A stretch of DNA of 35,549 nt from Nitrospina sp. (GTDB lineage Bacteria > Nitrospinota > Nitrospinia > Nitrospinales > VA-1), in assembly GCA_018702695.1 (NCBI GenBank), contig JABIYR010000082.1, forward strand, positions 1 to 35,549, given 5' to 3'. This document shows positions 19,119-27,581 of the stretch, piece by piece. The position numbers were made by a program, and so were the translations under genes. How positions within the stretch are numbered: position 1 is the stretch's first letter; each line of letters opens with the position of its first letter. The notes beneath the pieces are model-generated. The model made no database searches and was not told the DNA's origin. It saw only the letters and a program-made list of their open reading frames with translations.

Positions 19119-20525
19119 ATGACTGACCCTACTAAAGTTCGTTTCGCGCCCAGCCCTACGGGTTTTTTGCATATCGGCGGGGTGAGAACAGCCTTGTTCA
19201 ACTGGTTGTTTGCCCGTCACCATAAGGGGAAGTTTGTATTACGTATTGAAGATACGGATCACGAGCGTTCTACAGAAGAGTCGATTTCAGAAATTCTGGA
19301 ATCAATGAAATGGCTGGGGTTAGATTGGGATGAAGGCCCTTATCGCCAAACAGAGCGTCAGGAAATATATTCACAGAAGGTCGATCAACTCTTTAAAGAA
19401 AACAAAGCCTATCGATGTTATTGCACGCCGGACGAACTGGACCGTAAGCGCAATGAAGCCCAGAAAAAGGGACTCAAGCCCAAATACGATGGCACCTGTC
19501 GTGATCGAGCTGACTCGCCTGCCGATGCGGCATCGGTGGTTCGGTTTAGAGCGCCGCTTGAAGGCTCAGTGGTGGTCGATGACATGTTGCGAGGTAAGGT
19601 GGTGTTTGATGTTGCGGAACTGGATGATGTGATTTTGCAGAGAACCGATGGGTCTCCCACCTATAATTTTGTGGTGGTGGTCGATGATGCAGATATGGGT
19701 ATCACGCATGTAGTACGGGGTGATGACCATCTTTCTAACACCCCTCGGCAATGTTTGCTGTATGACGCACTCAATTTTTCTCGACCTAAGTTTGCTCATA
19801 TTTCGATGATTTTGGGGCAGGACAAAGCTCGTCTTAGTAAACGTCATGGGGCGACCTCGGCCTTGGCTTACCGTGATATGGGTTATCTGCCAGCGGCGTT
19901 GATCAATTATCTGGCGAGGTTGGGATGGTCGCACGGCGATCAGGAAATTTTTTCGTGCGCAGAAATGATCGAGCATTTTTCTTTCGATTCGGTTCATACC
20001 TCGGCGGCGGTGTTTGACCCCGACAAATTATCTTGGCTGAACGAGCATTATATTAAATCGACACCGCCTGAAGAGCTGGCTCCGCATTTAGAACCGTTTC
20101 TCATTCGCTCTGGAGTTTTGCCAGAAGGTCACGGCCTGAGTTTCGCGGAAATCGCCAAGGTCATTCCGTCCCTCAACCAGCGAGCTAAGACCCTGATTGA
20201 GATGGCAGAAAAGTCAGCCTTCTATTTTCAAAAGGAAGTGGTATTCGATGAAAAAGCCAAAACCAAATTTTTGACCGCAGAGGCAAAACCCTTGCTGGAA
20301 AAAGTTATAGCTGGGCTTAGCTCGTTAGAGAATTTTTCGGCTGAAGAAATTGAAGCTCTGTTCAAAAAAACAGTGGAAGACGAAGGCATGAAACTCGGTA
20401 AGTTGGCACAACCCGTTCGAGTGGCTCTCACTGGTACCACTGTAAGCCCTGGCATCTATGATGTGATTCTTCTGCTGGGTAAAGAAGGTACGCTAGCGCG
20501 TTTGAAAAATGCGTTGCAAGCCTAA
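19119..20525 (+). CDS. gltX: Glutamate--tRNA ligase
   Basis: VRFAPSPTGFLHIGGVRTALFNWLFARHHKGKFVLRIEDTD (HIGH-type motif) and DKARLSKRHGATS (KMSKS-type motif). Confidence 0.97.
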   Translation: MTDPTKVRFAPSPTGFLHIGGVRTALFNWLFARHHKGKFVLRIEDTDHERSTEESISEILESMKWLGLDWDEGPYRQTERQEIYSQKVDQLFKENKAYRCYCTPDELDRKRNEAQKKGLKPKYDGTCRDRADSPADAASVVRFRAPLEGSVVVDDMLRGKVVFDVAELDDVILQRTDGSPTYNFVVVVDDADMGITHVVRGDDHLSNTPRQCLLYDALNFSRPKFAHISMILGQDKARLSKRHGATSALAYRDMGYLPAALINYLARLGWSHGDQEIFSCAEMIEHFSFDSVHTSAAVFDPDKLSWLNEHYIKSTPPEELAPHLEPFLIRSGVLPEGHGLSFAEIAKVIPSLNQRAKTLIEMAEKSAFYFQKEVVFDEKAKTKFLTAEAKPLLEKVIAGLSSLENFSAEEIEALFKKTVEDEGMKLGKLAQPVRVALTGTTVSPGIYDVILLLGKEGTLARLKNALQA

Positions 20526-20535
20526 TGGCTGACAT

Positions 20536-20557
20536 AAAAAACCTTAAGAGGGTTTTT
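20536..20557. terminator. Bidirectional terminator-like hairpin between convergent genes
   Basis: AAAAACC-TTAAGAG-GGTTTTT between the gltX stop and the 3' end of the minus-strand Fe-S gene. Confidence 0.6.
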
Positions 20558-22532
20558 CGGGTTTGATCATTTCCCCTATGTCACGGACGTTTACTTTGTC
20601 CTGTAGGCCTTTGGCTTTTACCGCGTCTTCTAGCATGAGCACGCAATAGGGGCAAGAGACGGCGATGGTGTCGGGTTGAGTGACCATCAGCTCATCAAGC
20701 CTGTGATGGCTCATGCGCGTGCCGGTGTCTTCTTCAAGTAAAAATTGTGCGCCACCGGCTCCGCAACAAGTTCCCTTGTCTCGGCTTTGCGCAACTTCCT
20801 GAATCGTTTCTACGTTTGCCGATAATACATTGCGGGGCGCATCGTACACTCCATTATGTCGTCCTAAATAGCAGGAGTCATGCATGACAACATTTTGATC
20901 TGTTTTTTCTCCTGTGGAAATTTTCCCATCAGCGATCAAGGTTTGCAAAAACTCGGAATGGTGGATCACTTCCAAGTGCGCTCCGAATTCGGGGTATTCG
21001 TTTTTAAGTGAGTTGAGGCAATGTGGGCAATGGGTGATGACTTTCTGCACGCCTTTTTGCTGAAAAGTTTCAGCATTTTTGCAGGCCAGCATATCGAATA
21101 GATATTCGTTACCAGCTCTACGAGCCGGGTCGCCAGTGCAGCCCTCATCGTTGCCGAGAATGGAAAAGCTGACCCCGGCTTGTTTCAAGGCTTTCACCAC
21201 GGCTTCCGATATTTTTTTTCCGCGTGTATCGTAAGACCCGTTACACCCGACAAAATACAGATATTCGGTGGGTTGAGACTTATCCCAGATGGGCACGTTG
21301 AGACCTTCGGTGGCCCAGTTGGAACGAGAGTTTTTGGGGAACCCCCAAGGGTTGGACTGGGTTTCCAAGGATTTGAATGCCGACTCAAATCCTTTTGGAT
21401 AGCGATCTTCTGTCAAGACTAGGCCCCGCCTGAGGTCGATCACTTTATCGACATAATCAATCATCACCGGGCAGGCAGATTCGCATGCTCCGCAGGTGGT
21501 GCAGGCCCAGAGAGTATCGTCTTGAATAATACCTCCCAATAAAGGTGGAGAGACTTCCAAACTTGAAGGCTCTTGGTTGAGGTGGTTTCTCAGGTCTACG
21601 GTGAGCTGTTGTGGCGCAAGCGGTTTGCCCGTTGCCAATGCCGGGCAGACTCGGTCGCACCGTCCGCATTGGGTGCAGGTGTGCAGATCCAGCATTTGTT
21701 TCCAACTAAAATTTTTAATGTCGGTGATGCCAAAAGAATCTTCGTCTTCAAAGTCAATTCTGCTCAGGCCATTGCCGGCGGTCAGGCGCGATAAAAAGAC
21801 ATTTGGGATGGCAGTCAGAATATGAAAATGTTTGCTTCGTGGTAGAAGTGTCAGAAAAAATAGAATGGCAGATACATGAGCCCAATAAGCTAGGCTATGA
21901 AGTTGCCCAATCAGCCCTTCTCCTAACAAACCGACCCCAGGTGAAAAAAGTGCAGAAAGAGGCCCAGACCCTTTAATATCTGGATGAAGAGCGAGAAAAG
22001 CGGAATCGAATAAAACATCGCTGACCATGATAATGAGAATAAGCCCGAGAATTAACAGGCCTTCACCGGATAGGGTGAGACGGTCGGGTTTTATCAGTAA
22101 TCTGCGATATAGGGCATAGAGAACCCCCAAAGTGATCATGAAAATCGCTCCATCCTTGACCCATAAATAGGGAATGATGAAGGGGACGGCGATGGAAAAA
22201 TGAGAATCGATCTGTGGAAACAGGCCAACGATGAAAAATTCCCCAGCACGGATGAGGAGGATTAAAAATCCCCAGAAGATAAGAGCATGCATCCACCCCG
22301 ATTTGGGTTCTTGTAACAGTTTTGTTTGTGCAAAGGCAATGCGCAGGGTGGTTAAAATGCGCTTTAGAGGCTGGTCAAGACGGTTTTCTGCCTTAGCTTT
22401 GAGCAAGAGATTCAGTTTTGGCCATGCGTGTCGGGCAAAGACAATCACAGAGATAATGATGAGAGTGATCAGAACCAAAGGCTGCAATTCGGGGGGGACC
22501 CACTCAAAAGCACGGTTAATATGTTGGTTCAT
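20544..22532 (-). CDS. Membrane (Fe-S)-binding oxidoreductase: NarI-like TM domain, two 4Fe-4S motifs, two CCG domains (HdrD/GlpC-like)
   Basis: N-terminal TM helices; CTQCGRCDRVCPAL and CTTCGACESACPVMIDYV; Cys-rich segments HCPHCLNSLKNEYP, CCGAGGAQFLLEE and SCPYCVLML. Confidence 0.9.
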   Translation of the reverse strand: MNQHINRAFEWVPPELQPLVLITLIIISVIVFARHAWPKLNLLLKAKAENRLDQPLKRILTTLRIAFAQTKLLQEPKSGWMHALIFWGFLILLIRAGEFFIVGLFPQIDSHFSIAVPFIIPYLWVKDGAIFMITLGVLYALYRRLLIKPDRLTLSGEGLLILGLILIIMVSDVLFDSAFLALHPDIKGSGPLSALFSPGVGLLGEGLIGQLHSLAYWAHVSAILFFLTLLPRSKHFHILTAIPNVFLSRLTAGNGLSRIDFEDEDSFGITDIKNFSWKQMLDLHTCTQCGRCDRVCPALATGKPLAPQQLTVDLRNHLNQEPSSLEVSPPLLGGIIQDDTLWACTTCGACESACPVMIDYVDKVIDLRRGLVLTEDRYPKGFESAFKSLETQSNPWGFPKNSRSNWATEGLNVPIWDKSQPTEYLYFVGCNGSYDTRGKKISEAVVKALKQAGVSFSILGNDEGCTGDPARRAGNEYLFDMLACKNAETFQQKGVQKVITHCPHCLNSLKNEYPEFGAHLEVIHHSEFLQTLIADGKISTGEKTDQNVVMHDSCYLGRHNGVYDAPRNVLSANVETIQEVAQSRDKGTCCGAGGAQFLLEEDTGTRMSHHRLDELMVTQPDTIAVSCPYCVLMLEDAVKAKGLQDKVNVRDIGEMIKPEKPS

Positions 22533-22759
22533 AAGCGGTGTTACCCCTTTTACTTCTGCCCGTATCCTTCTTAAATAATAAAAACTTCACCTGAAAGGGG
22601 TGAAGAATTTTATTTTACTCGTACCGCCATTTTTGCAAAGCTTTCTTTGCTATCCCATGCCTATGTCAGCAGGAGAATTAGTAGATTATTGTTTTTATTC
22701 GGGAATTGCTATTTTATTCGTAGCCGGGGTAATATATAATTATCGTATAGAAGACTGTC

Positions 22760-23641
22760 ATGCGTTCCAATTTGATTTGGAGAATTGTTGCTTTGCTAAA
22801 ACTTGAGACCATTCATATCCGAGTATTATCGGTATTCGTAGTTTTCGGGCTCTTGTTCCCGGTTTCGGCGTTATCGGTTCCTATTGAAGATGAATTTGAC
22901 AGGAATCAGGCGGGAAACCAAACGGGAGTATTCCCTAAATGGAAGGGAACGCAGCCGTTGAATCAGGACCTGTTTCCTAACCTGACGGATGGTATCAATG
23001 AGCCGCATCCGTTGCCGACCGATATTAAGCGTGATACGTATATTCAATTATTGAAAATTGAGCCGATAGATCAGGTTCAAAGCAAGGTTTTCAATCAGGA
23101 GAAGTTCAGCCGCCTTCAAAGAATTGGGGTGCTGGGATTTGAAAATAAGACCTTTGCGCCTTTTAAGGATAAATCGGCTGGTGATGTTGTTTCCAGGCAG
23201 GTTTATCAAGAATTGAGAGCGAATAAGAGTTATTCCAATATCATTCCTCCGCAGTTGATGGAAGATGCGCGGTTCAAAATTGTTAAAACTCCTGACTCTG
23301 TGGTTCAAAAGCACCCAACGCATTCAGTCGGTGAAGACACGAAGCCCCTAGTGATGGGAGACCGGGTCGATGCGGTGATGGTGGGAGCGGTTTCCAAGTT
23401 TACCGATAAATATGTAGATCGGTACGGCAAGATTCAGAAAAGCATTGCCAGTGGCTTGGAGTTCACAGCCTTTTTATTAGACCCTCAGACGCGGGAAGTG
23501 ATTTGGGGGGCTCGTTTTGTAGGGCGGCAAAGGCCAGGGCTTCAGAATATGACTCAACATAAGGGCCGTTGGTTGAGCAAGGCAGACTTTACACGCTCTG
23601 CGATGAAATTTGTATTGAAAGAATTCAGAAACCGGGATTGA
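22760..23641 (+). CDS. Exported protein of unknown function, weak CsgG/LpoB-like pattern
   Basis: Hydrophobic N-terminal segment; RIGVLGFENKTFAPFKDKSAGDVVSRQVYQELR and VDAVMVGAVSKFTDKYVDRYG...FTAFLLDPQTREVIWGARF resemble CsgG/LpoB-type proteins. Confidence 0.55.
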   Translation: MRSNLIWRIVALLKLETIHIRVLSVFVVFGLLFPVSALSVPIEDEFDRNQAGNQTGVFPKWKGTQPLNQDLFPNLTDGINEPHPLPTDIKRDTYIQLLKIEPIDQVQSKVFNQEKFSRLQRIGVLGFENKTFAPFKDKSAGDVVSRQVYQELRANKSYSNIIPPQLMEDARFKIVKTPDSVVQKHPTHSVGEDTKPLVMGDRVDAVMVGAVSKFTDKYVDRYGKIQKSIASGLEFTAFLLDPQTREVIWGARFVGRQRPGLQNMTQHKGRWLSKADFTRSAMKFVLKEFRNRD

Positions 23642-23671
23642 ACCGGATAACCATTAATAAAAACTTGAATA

Positions 23672-24445
23672 ATGAGTGAACCCTTTGACGGAACTGCTTA
23701 CCGAGAGCCGGAGCCTGAGAAGGATAAAAAAAGAAAGCTTTGGCGAAACCTTTTTTTATTCAATCTCTGCTTTTCGTTGCTTTTGGTAGGCCTTTTTTGG
23801 TTGCCTAGTAAACTGGTAGATTTAGATGCTTTCCTTAGTTCTCCAAGCGTCAACCTTCCTGAGTCAGGTGAGGTGGCGAAAGACACTAAAGAGAAGGTAG
23901 CGCCTGTACCAAGGCCACCTAGCAATATGCTGGCAACGCAGGTGATAACCATCAATGCTTCTTCCGAGAAGGACTATGTCTACTTCGACTTTTCCGTTGG
24001 CAAGCCTGTTCGTATTTTAGATCCATCGTCCTTAGAGTGGGACCTTGCCTTTAGACGCGGAAAGATCATATCCAACGGCGGTGCTTCCAGTAAGTTCGGC
24101 AAAGCGGGCCTTTTTGATATGTCGGATATCGACTTTGAAGAAGTGACTCAAGTGCCCACGGGTGAATATGTTCAAGATATTGCCACCAAAACAGAAACGG
24201 AAAATCCGGTCTTACTCAAATGGTATAATTATAATTATTTGAGCCACAAACTCACTGCTAAGAAGAATATTTATGCTGTGCGGACTGCAGATGGGAAATT
24301 TGCCAAGTTTCAGTTTTTGAGCTTCTATTGTGATAATAAAGAGGCCGGATGCGTGAAAATTCGCTATGTGTATCAAGGGAACGGTTCCAACAGCTTTTTG
24401 AAAACAGCGAGTGCACCCACGGCAAATGAAGTGGCTCCTCTCTAA
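23672..24445 (+). CDS. HmuY-like protein with N-terminal membrane anchor
   Basis: N-terminal TM (LFLFNLCFSLLLVGLFWLPSKLV), then YVYFDFSVGKPVRILDPSSLEWDLAFRRGKIISNGGASSKFGKAGLF...YAVRTADGKFAKFQFLSFY, an HmuY-type pattern. Confidence 0.75.
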   Translation: MSEPFDGTAYREPEPEKDKKRKLWRNLFLFNLCFSLLLVGLFWLPSKLVDLDAFLSSPSVNLPESGEVAKDTKEKVAPVPRPPSNMLATQVITINASSEKDYVYFDFSVGKPVRILDPSSLEWDLAFRRGKIISNGGASSKFGKAGLFDMSDIDFEEVTQVPTGEYVQDIATKTETENPVLLKWYNYNYLSHKLTAKKNIYAVRTADGKFAKFQFLSFYCDNKEAGCVKIRYVYQGNGSNSFLKTASAPTANEVAPL

Positions 24446-24582
24446 CACTCAAAGGCTATCAGGGGTGCTTTTCTAAATAGGGTATTTTCCTGTGAAAATG
24501 AGCCTGTCTATTCCCGAGCCGTATAAAAACAATCTGTGACTATCATCAATTTTGATCAAAATTTGGATTTGGAGAAAAATGA

Positions 24583-25167
24583 ATGCCGACTTTAAAAGGT
24601 TTATTGTTTAATCAATATGCAACAGAAGGCCTCTCTGCACTAGTTGAAGAGATGCAATCAAGTTATACCGCTAAAAAAGGACGTCGATTTAACCACGATA
24701 GTATTACCTACGATATCAGTCGTCCGTACCTGAAAGATAACACCATCGAATTTGAGATCAGTTCGAAAATCCCCGAGAATGAAATCAAAGACCCAAAAGT
24801 CATGCAGGCTTATTTTGAGCAAATCAAAAAAGTTCTGAGCAAAGGCAAGAACACGCCTGTGTCGGTTGAAATGGAAAATATCGTTTGGGACTCAAGGAAA
24901 GATACCGAGAAAAAAAGAAACTATGTGAAACTTAAGTATCAATGCCCGCTGGATGATTTGTTTGACAATGATGTGGTCACAAAACGTCATGAAAAAGTTG
25001 TGAGCGGGCAAGCCGACTCGGCAATACCCGACACCGCCAGCGCGTTCACCCCGGCGGGAAAAGTAGTGTTAGCCGTGGTTCGAGATACGATGCAACAATT
25101 TGGTAAAGACTGTTTAGTGAAGTTAATGGAAGCAAACGGTCAGGTAAAAGCCTCTCTGAAGGGCTGA
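24583..25167 (+). CDS. Hypothetical protein
   Basis: 194-aa ORF preceded by GGAG RBS; no family recognised. Confidence 0.65.
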   Translation: MPTLKGLLFNQYATEGLSALVEEMQSSYTAKKGRRFNHDSITYDISRPYLKDNTIEFEISSKIPENEIKDPKVMQAYFEQIKKVLSKGKNTPVSVEMENIVWDSRKDTEKKRNYVKLKYQCPLDDLFDNDVVTKRHEKVVSGQADSAIPDTASAFTPAGKVVLAVVRDTMQQFGKDCLVKLMEANGQVKASLKG

Positions 25168-25172
25168 TTGTC

Positions 25173-25352
25173 ATGGGTTCCCTCTGGTATTATTTGGGCA
25201 AAACCTTGCAGTTGATCGGTTTGGCTACCATTTCGGCGGTGGTATTTATGTTTTTTACACAAATGAGCATGGAGCCGCTATTGATCTGGTCGCTGGTCGG
25301 AGTTTCCGAGTTTTATGGTGGAACTTGGCTGTTGGGCAAGGCGGAAGGTTAG
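25173..25352 (+). CDS. Small (59 aa) membrane protein, absent from supplied ORF track
   Basis: Own translation: MGSLWYYLGKTLQLIGLATISAVVFMFFTQMSMEPLLIWSLVGVSEFYGGTWLLGKAEG*; starts 6 nt after the previous stop; one or two hydrophobic segments. Confidence 0.65.
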   Translation: MGSLWYYLGKTLQLIGLATISAVVFMFFTQMSMEPLLIWSLVGVSEFYGGTWLLGKAEG

Positions 25353-25402
25353 CCCTGTTTTTTTAAGTATCGATTCACCCCTCTGAAGTAATAAAGATAT
25401 CT

Positions 25403-26122
25403 ATGAAATCCATTCTTGAACAACCTGGTTTTTTAGCCCCCTCTGGAACGGTGGGGGCAGATGTCAGTTATCTTTTGGCAGTGGTTTTTACCGGGCTTTT
25501 TCTGGTTTCTTGGGCGATGGCCAAAAAGGCGCAGGGAACTCGGCATCACAACCTGATATTAGTCTCCATGGTGTCGATGATTGTTTATTTCTGTGCTTAT
25601 TATTACGCGCGTCAGTTGGGGGTGCTTTCATTTGAAGGGCGAGAAGGCTTTGGCGGGCCGGATGATGTGTATGAAAATATTTTTGTTCCGGTTTTAACCA
25701 CGCATCTCATTTTGGTTACATTGGGGATGGTTTTTGCTTTTTATATGATTGCGCAGGGGTTTCGTGCCAGTGAAAAAAATGGTGCGGATTATCGCTTGAA
25801 ACCGGGGAAGCAAAATATGGACCCCCGACGATTCAAAATAATTATGCTTACTATTTTAGGGTGCTGGGCTCTGAATCAAGCTCTATTGCTTGCTGTTCGA
25901 CAAAACCCATTTGGTGCCAGTGTAGCATATGGAATGATTTTCGCGACCGTAGCCTTGGTTGTGAGCCTTGAAAAGGTGATAGAAAAAATCCTTCCAGAAG
26001 GGGCCAGACGACATCGAATTTTAGGCCGAATTACAATGGTGATTTATGCGCTGGTTTTGATCACCAGTACGGCCACCTATATCATGCTCTACTTTATTTA
26101 CCCGGTGAAACATCTAGCCTGA
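25403..26122 (+). CDS. DUF420 domain-containing membrane protein
   Basis: FCAYYYARQLGVLSFEG...NIFVPVLTTHLILVTLGMVFAFYMI...HRILGRITMVIYALVLITSTATYIMLYFIYP; DUF420 pattern with conserved His in TM segments. Confidence 0.8.
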   Translation: MKSILEQPGFLAPSGTVGADVSYLLAVVFTGLFLVSWAMAKKAQGTRHHNLILVSMVSMIVYFCAYYYARQLGVLSFEGREGFGGPDDVYENIFVPVLTTHLILVTLGMVFAFYMIAQGFRASEKNGADYRLKPGKQNMDPRRFKIIMLTILGCWALNQALLLAVRQNPFGASVAYGMIFATVALVVSLEKVIEKILPEGARRHRILGRITMVIYALVLITSTATYIMLYFIYPVKHLA

Positions 26123-26163
26123 GGCGAATGAAAGAAGGCAACGTGTGAAGGGTAAAAACTTTT

Positions 26164-26183
26164 AAAAAAAGGGTTTTACCCTT
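26164..26183 (-). terminator. Terminator for the minus-strand 35-aa ORF
   Basis: Minus-strand reading: AAGGG-TAAAA-CCCTT followed by TTTTT; a longer imperfect hairpin spans 26148-26183. Confidence 0.65.
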
Positions 26184-26218
26184 GACAGTTGGCGATTTAC
26201 CTGATAAATTTTGCGGGA

Positions 26219-26326
26219 TTATATGATTTCGAAGTACATGAGGAGGAGGTACAGGGCTGTCAAACCATTGACGCCTAGGCCAATGTAAACGATGGTATCA
26301 AAAATTTTTCCGTCTTTGCTAGCCAT
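26219..26326 (-). CDS. Micro-protein (35 aa) with a single TM helix, absent from supplied ORF track
   Basis: Own translation: MASKDGKIFDTIVYIGLGVNGLTALYLLLMYFEII*; TTGAGG RBS 7 nt before ATG; terminator downstream on the same strand. Confidence 0.65.
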   Translation of the reverse strand: MASKDGKIFDTIVYIGLGVNGLTALYLLLMYFEII

Positions 26327-26454
26327 AAAAAAACCTCAAAAGGTGAATTTTTTTCTTTGAAATAAAAGAGATATACCCTATCATTCAGATTTTAAAGCTG
26401 TCAAGAATTAATTGTTTTGAATATAGATTATTTTAATTTTTTCCGGAGCAAACA

Positions 26455-26559
26455 ATGGATTTAGAAAAGATTAAGGAAAAGGCAGGCCCCCTGATTTACG
26501 TAGGGACAATAATTTTCTCACTGTGGTTCTTCTATTGGTTTGCTTCCGTATGGCGCTAA
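26455..26559 (+). CDS. Micro-protein (34 aa) with a single TM helix, absent from supplied ORF track
   Basis: Own translation: MDLEKIKEKAGPLIYVGTIIFSLWFFYWFASVWR*; CCGGAG RBS 8 nt before ATG. Confidence 0.65.
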   Translation: MDLEKIKEKAGPLIYVGTIIFSLWFFYWFASVWR

Positions 26560-26615
26560 TCGATTGGTATGAAAGATCCAATCATTAATAATTTTTGGGG
26601 GAGTTTAAGTAAGTT

Positions 26616-26801
26616 ATGAACGATTTTACGGCTGACGAACAGAAGAAGTTTATCACTCCAAAATCAGTTATCTGGTTCATTATAGCTTTAGTCTGTATGG
26701 CTGGATATTATTTCCTGATCAATATTGGTCTAATGAAAGTTCAGGGACTTGATTTCTTCTATCTGTGGAGTTCTGGTGGTGGCGGCGCAACAGGCCATTA
26801 A
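26616..26801 (+). CDS. Small (61 aa) single-TM protein
   Basis: MNDFTADEQKKFITPKSVIWFIIALVCMAGYYFLINIGLMKVQGLDFFYLWSSGGGGATGH; followed by a strong terminator. Confidence 0.65.
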   Translation: MNDFTADEQKKFITPKSVIWFIIALVCMAGYYFLINIGLMKVQGLDFFYLWSSGGGGATGH

Positions 26802-26821
26802 TCACGGATCAACGAATTATA

Positions 26822-26857
26822 AAAATGACAAGCCTTTAGGGCTTGTCATTTTTTTTT
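26822..26857 (+). terminator. Rho-independent terminator
   Basis: AAAATGACAAGCC-TTTAG-GGCTTGTCATTTT with T9 run. Confidence 0.92.
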
Positions 26858-26908
26858 GTCTGTTTTCAGGCACACAAACTTTGCATTAACTCGGGTCCTA
26901 TTTAAACC

Positions 26909-27568
26909 ATGAATGAAAAACCTTCTTGCCGCGTCTATCTTTTTCGCCACGGTGAAACCGCAAACTCAAAAGAAGTTTGTTTTAATGGTCATTTTGATGT
27001 GGGGCTTTCGGCTAAAGGAGAAAGTCAGTTCCGCGATTGGGCTGAGAACTTGAAGGAAGAACCTTTTAAGGCGATTTACTCAAGCGATCTGGCTAGAACC
27101 CGAATGGGTGCCGAGAAACTGGCAGAACGGCATCAACTGAAACTGGTTAGCTACCCGGAGTTACGGGAACTTTGTTTTGGTGAATGGGAGGGCCTGAGTA
27201 TCACCGAAGTGGAAGAGAAGTATCCCAACCAACTTACAGAACGCATGAAAAATATCGAAGCATTTCATGTGCAGGGAGGGGAGACCTTTCAGCAATTGCA
27301 GGAACGTGTGATTCCGAAATTTGAAGAAATCATCGCTCGGCATCCTGATGAACAAATTGCCTTGGTCTGTCATGGCGGCGTAAACCGGGTCATTCTTGCT
27401 CATTTGCTGGAAATACCGATGAAAAGAATTTTTAGAATCAAACAAGATTATGCGGCACTCAATATCATTCAATATTACGGTGACGAACCGGTGGTGGAGT
27501 TGCTGGGGGCGGCGAGCTGTGATAGAGGAAATGCCGCAACGCCTAACAAAAAAATTCCCATCCAGTAG
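26909..27568 (+). CDS. Histidine phosphatase family protein (phosphoglycerate mutase / alpha-ribazole phosphatase-like)
   Basis: VYLFRHGETANSKEVCFNGHFDVGLSAKGESQ...IYSSDLARTRMGAEKLA...LCFGEWEGLS...IALVCHGGVNRVILAHLL. Confidence 0.92.
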   Translation: MNEKPSCRVYLFRHGETANSKEVCFNGHFDVGLSAKGESQFRDWAENLKEEPFKAIYSSDLARTRMGAEKLAERHQLKLVSYPELRELCFGEWEGLSITEVEEKYPNQLTERMKNIEAFHVQGGETFQQLQERVIPKFEEIIARHPDEQIALVCHGGVNRVILAHLLEIPMKRIFRIKQDYAALNIIQYYGDEPVVELLGAASCDRGNAATPNKKIPIQ

Positions 27569-27581
27569 AAAGGTTTTTTTA

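Noticed and set aside
19566-19997. 143-aa minus-strand ORF
   Set aside because: Antisense to gltX; no domain pattern.
22600-22806. 68-aa ORF with a hydrophobic segment (MSAGELVDYCFYSGIAILFVAGVIYNYRIEDCH...)
   Set aside because: Overlaps the start of the 22760 gene, no convincing RBS for either possible start; not strong enough to call.
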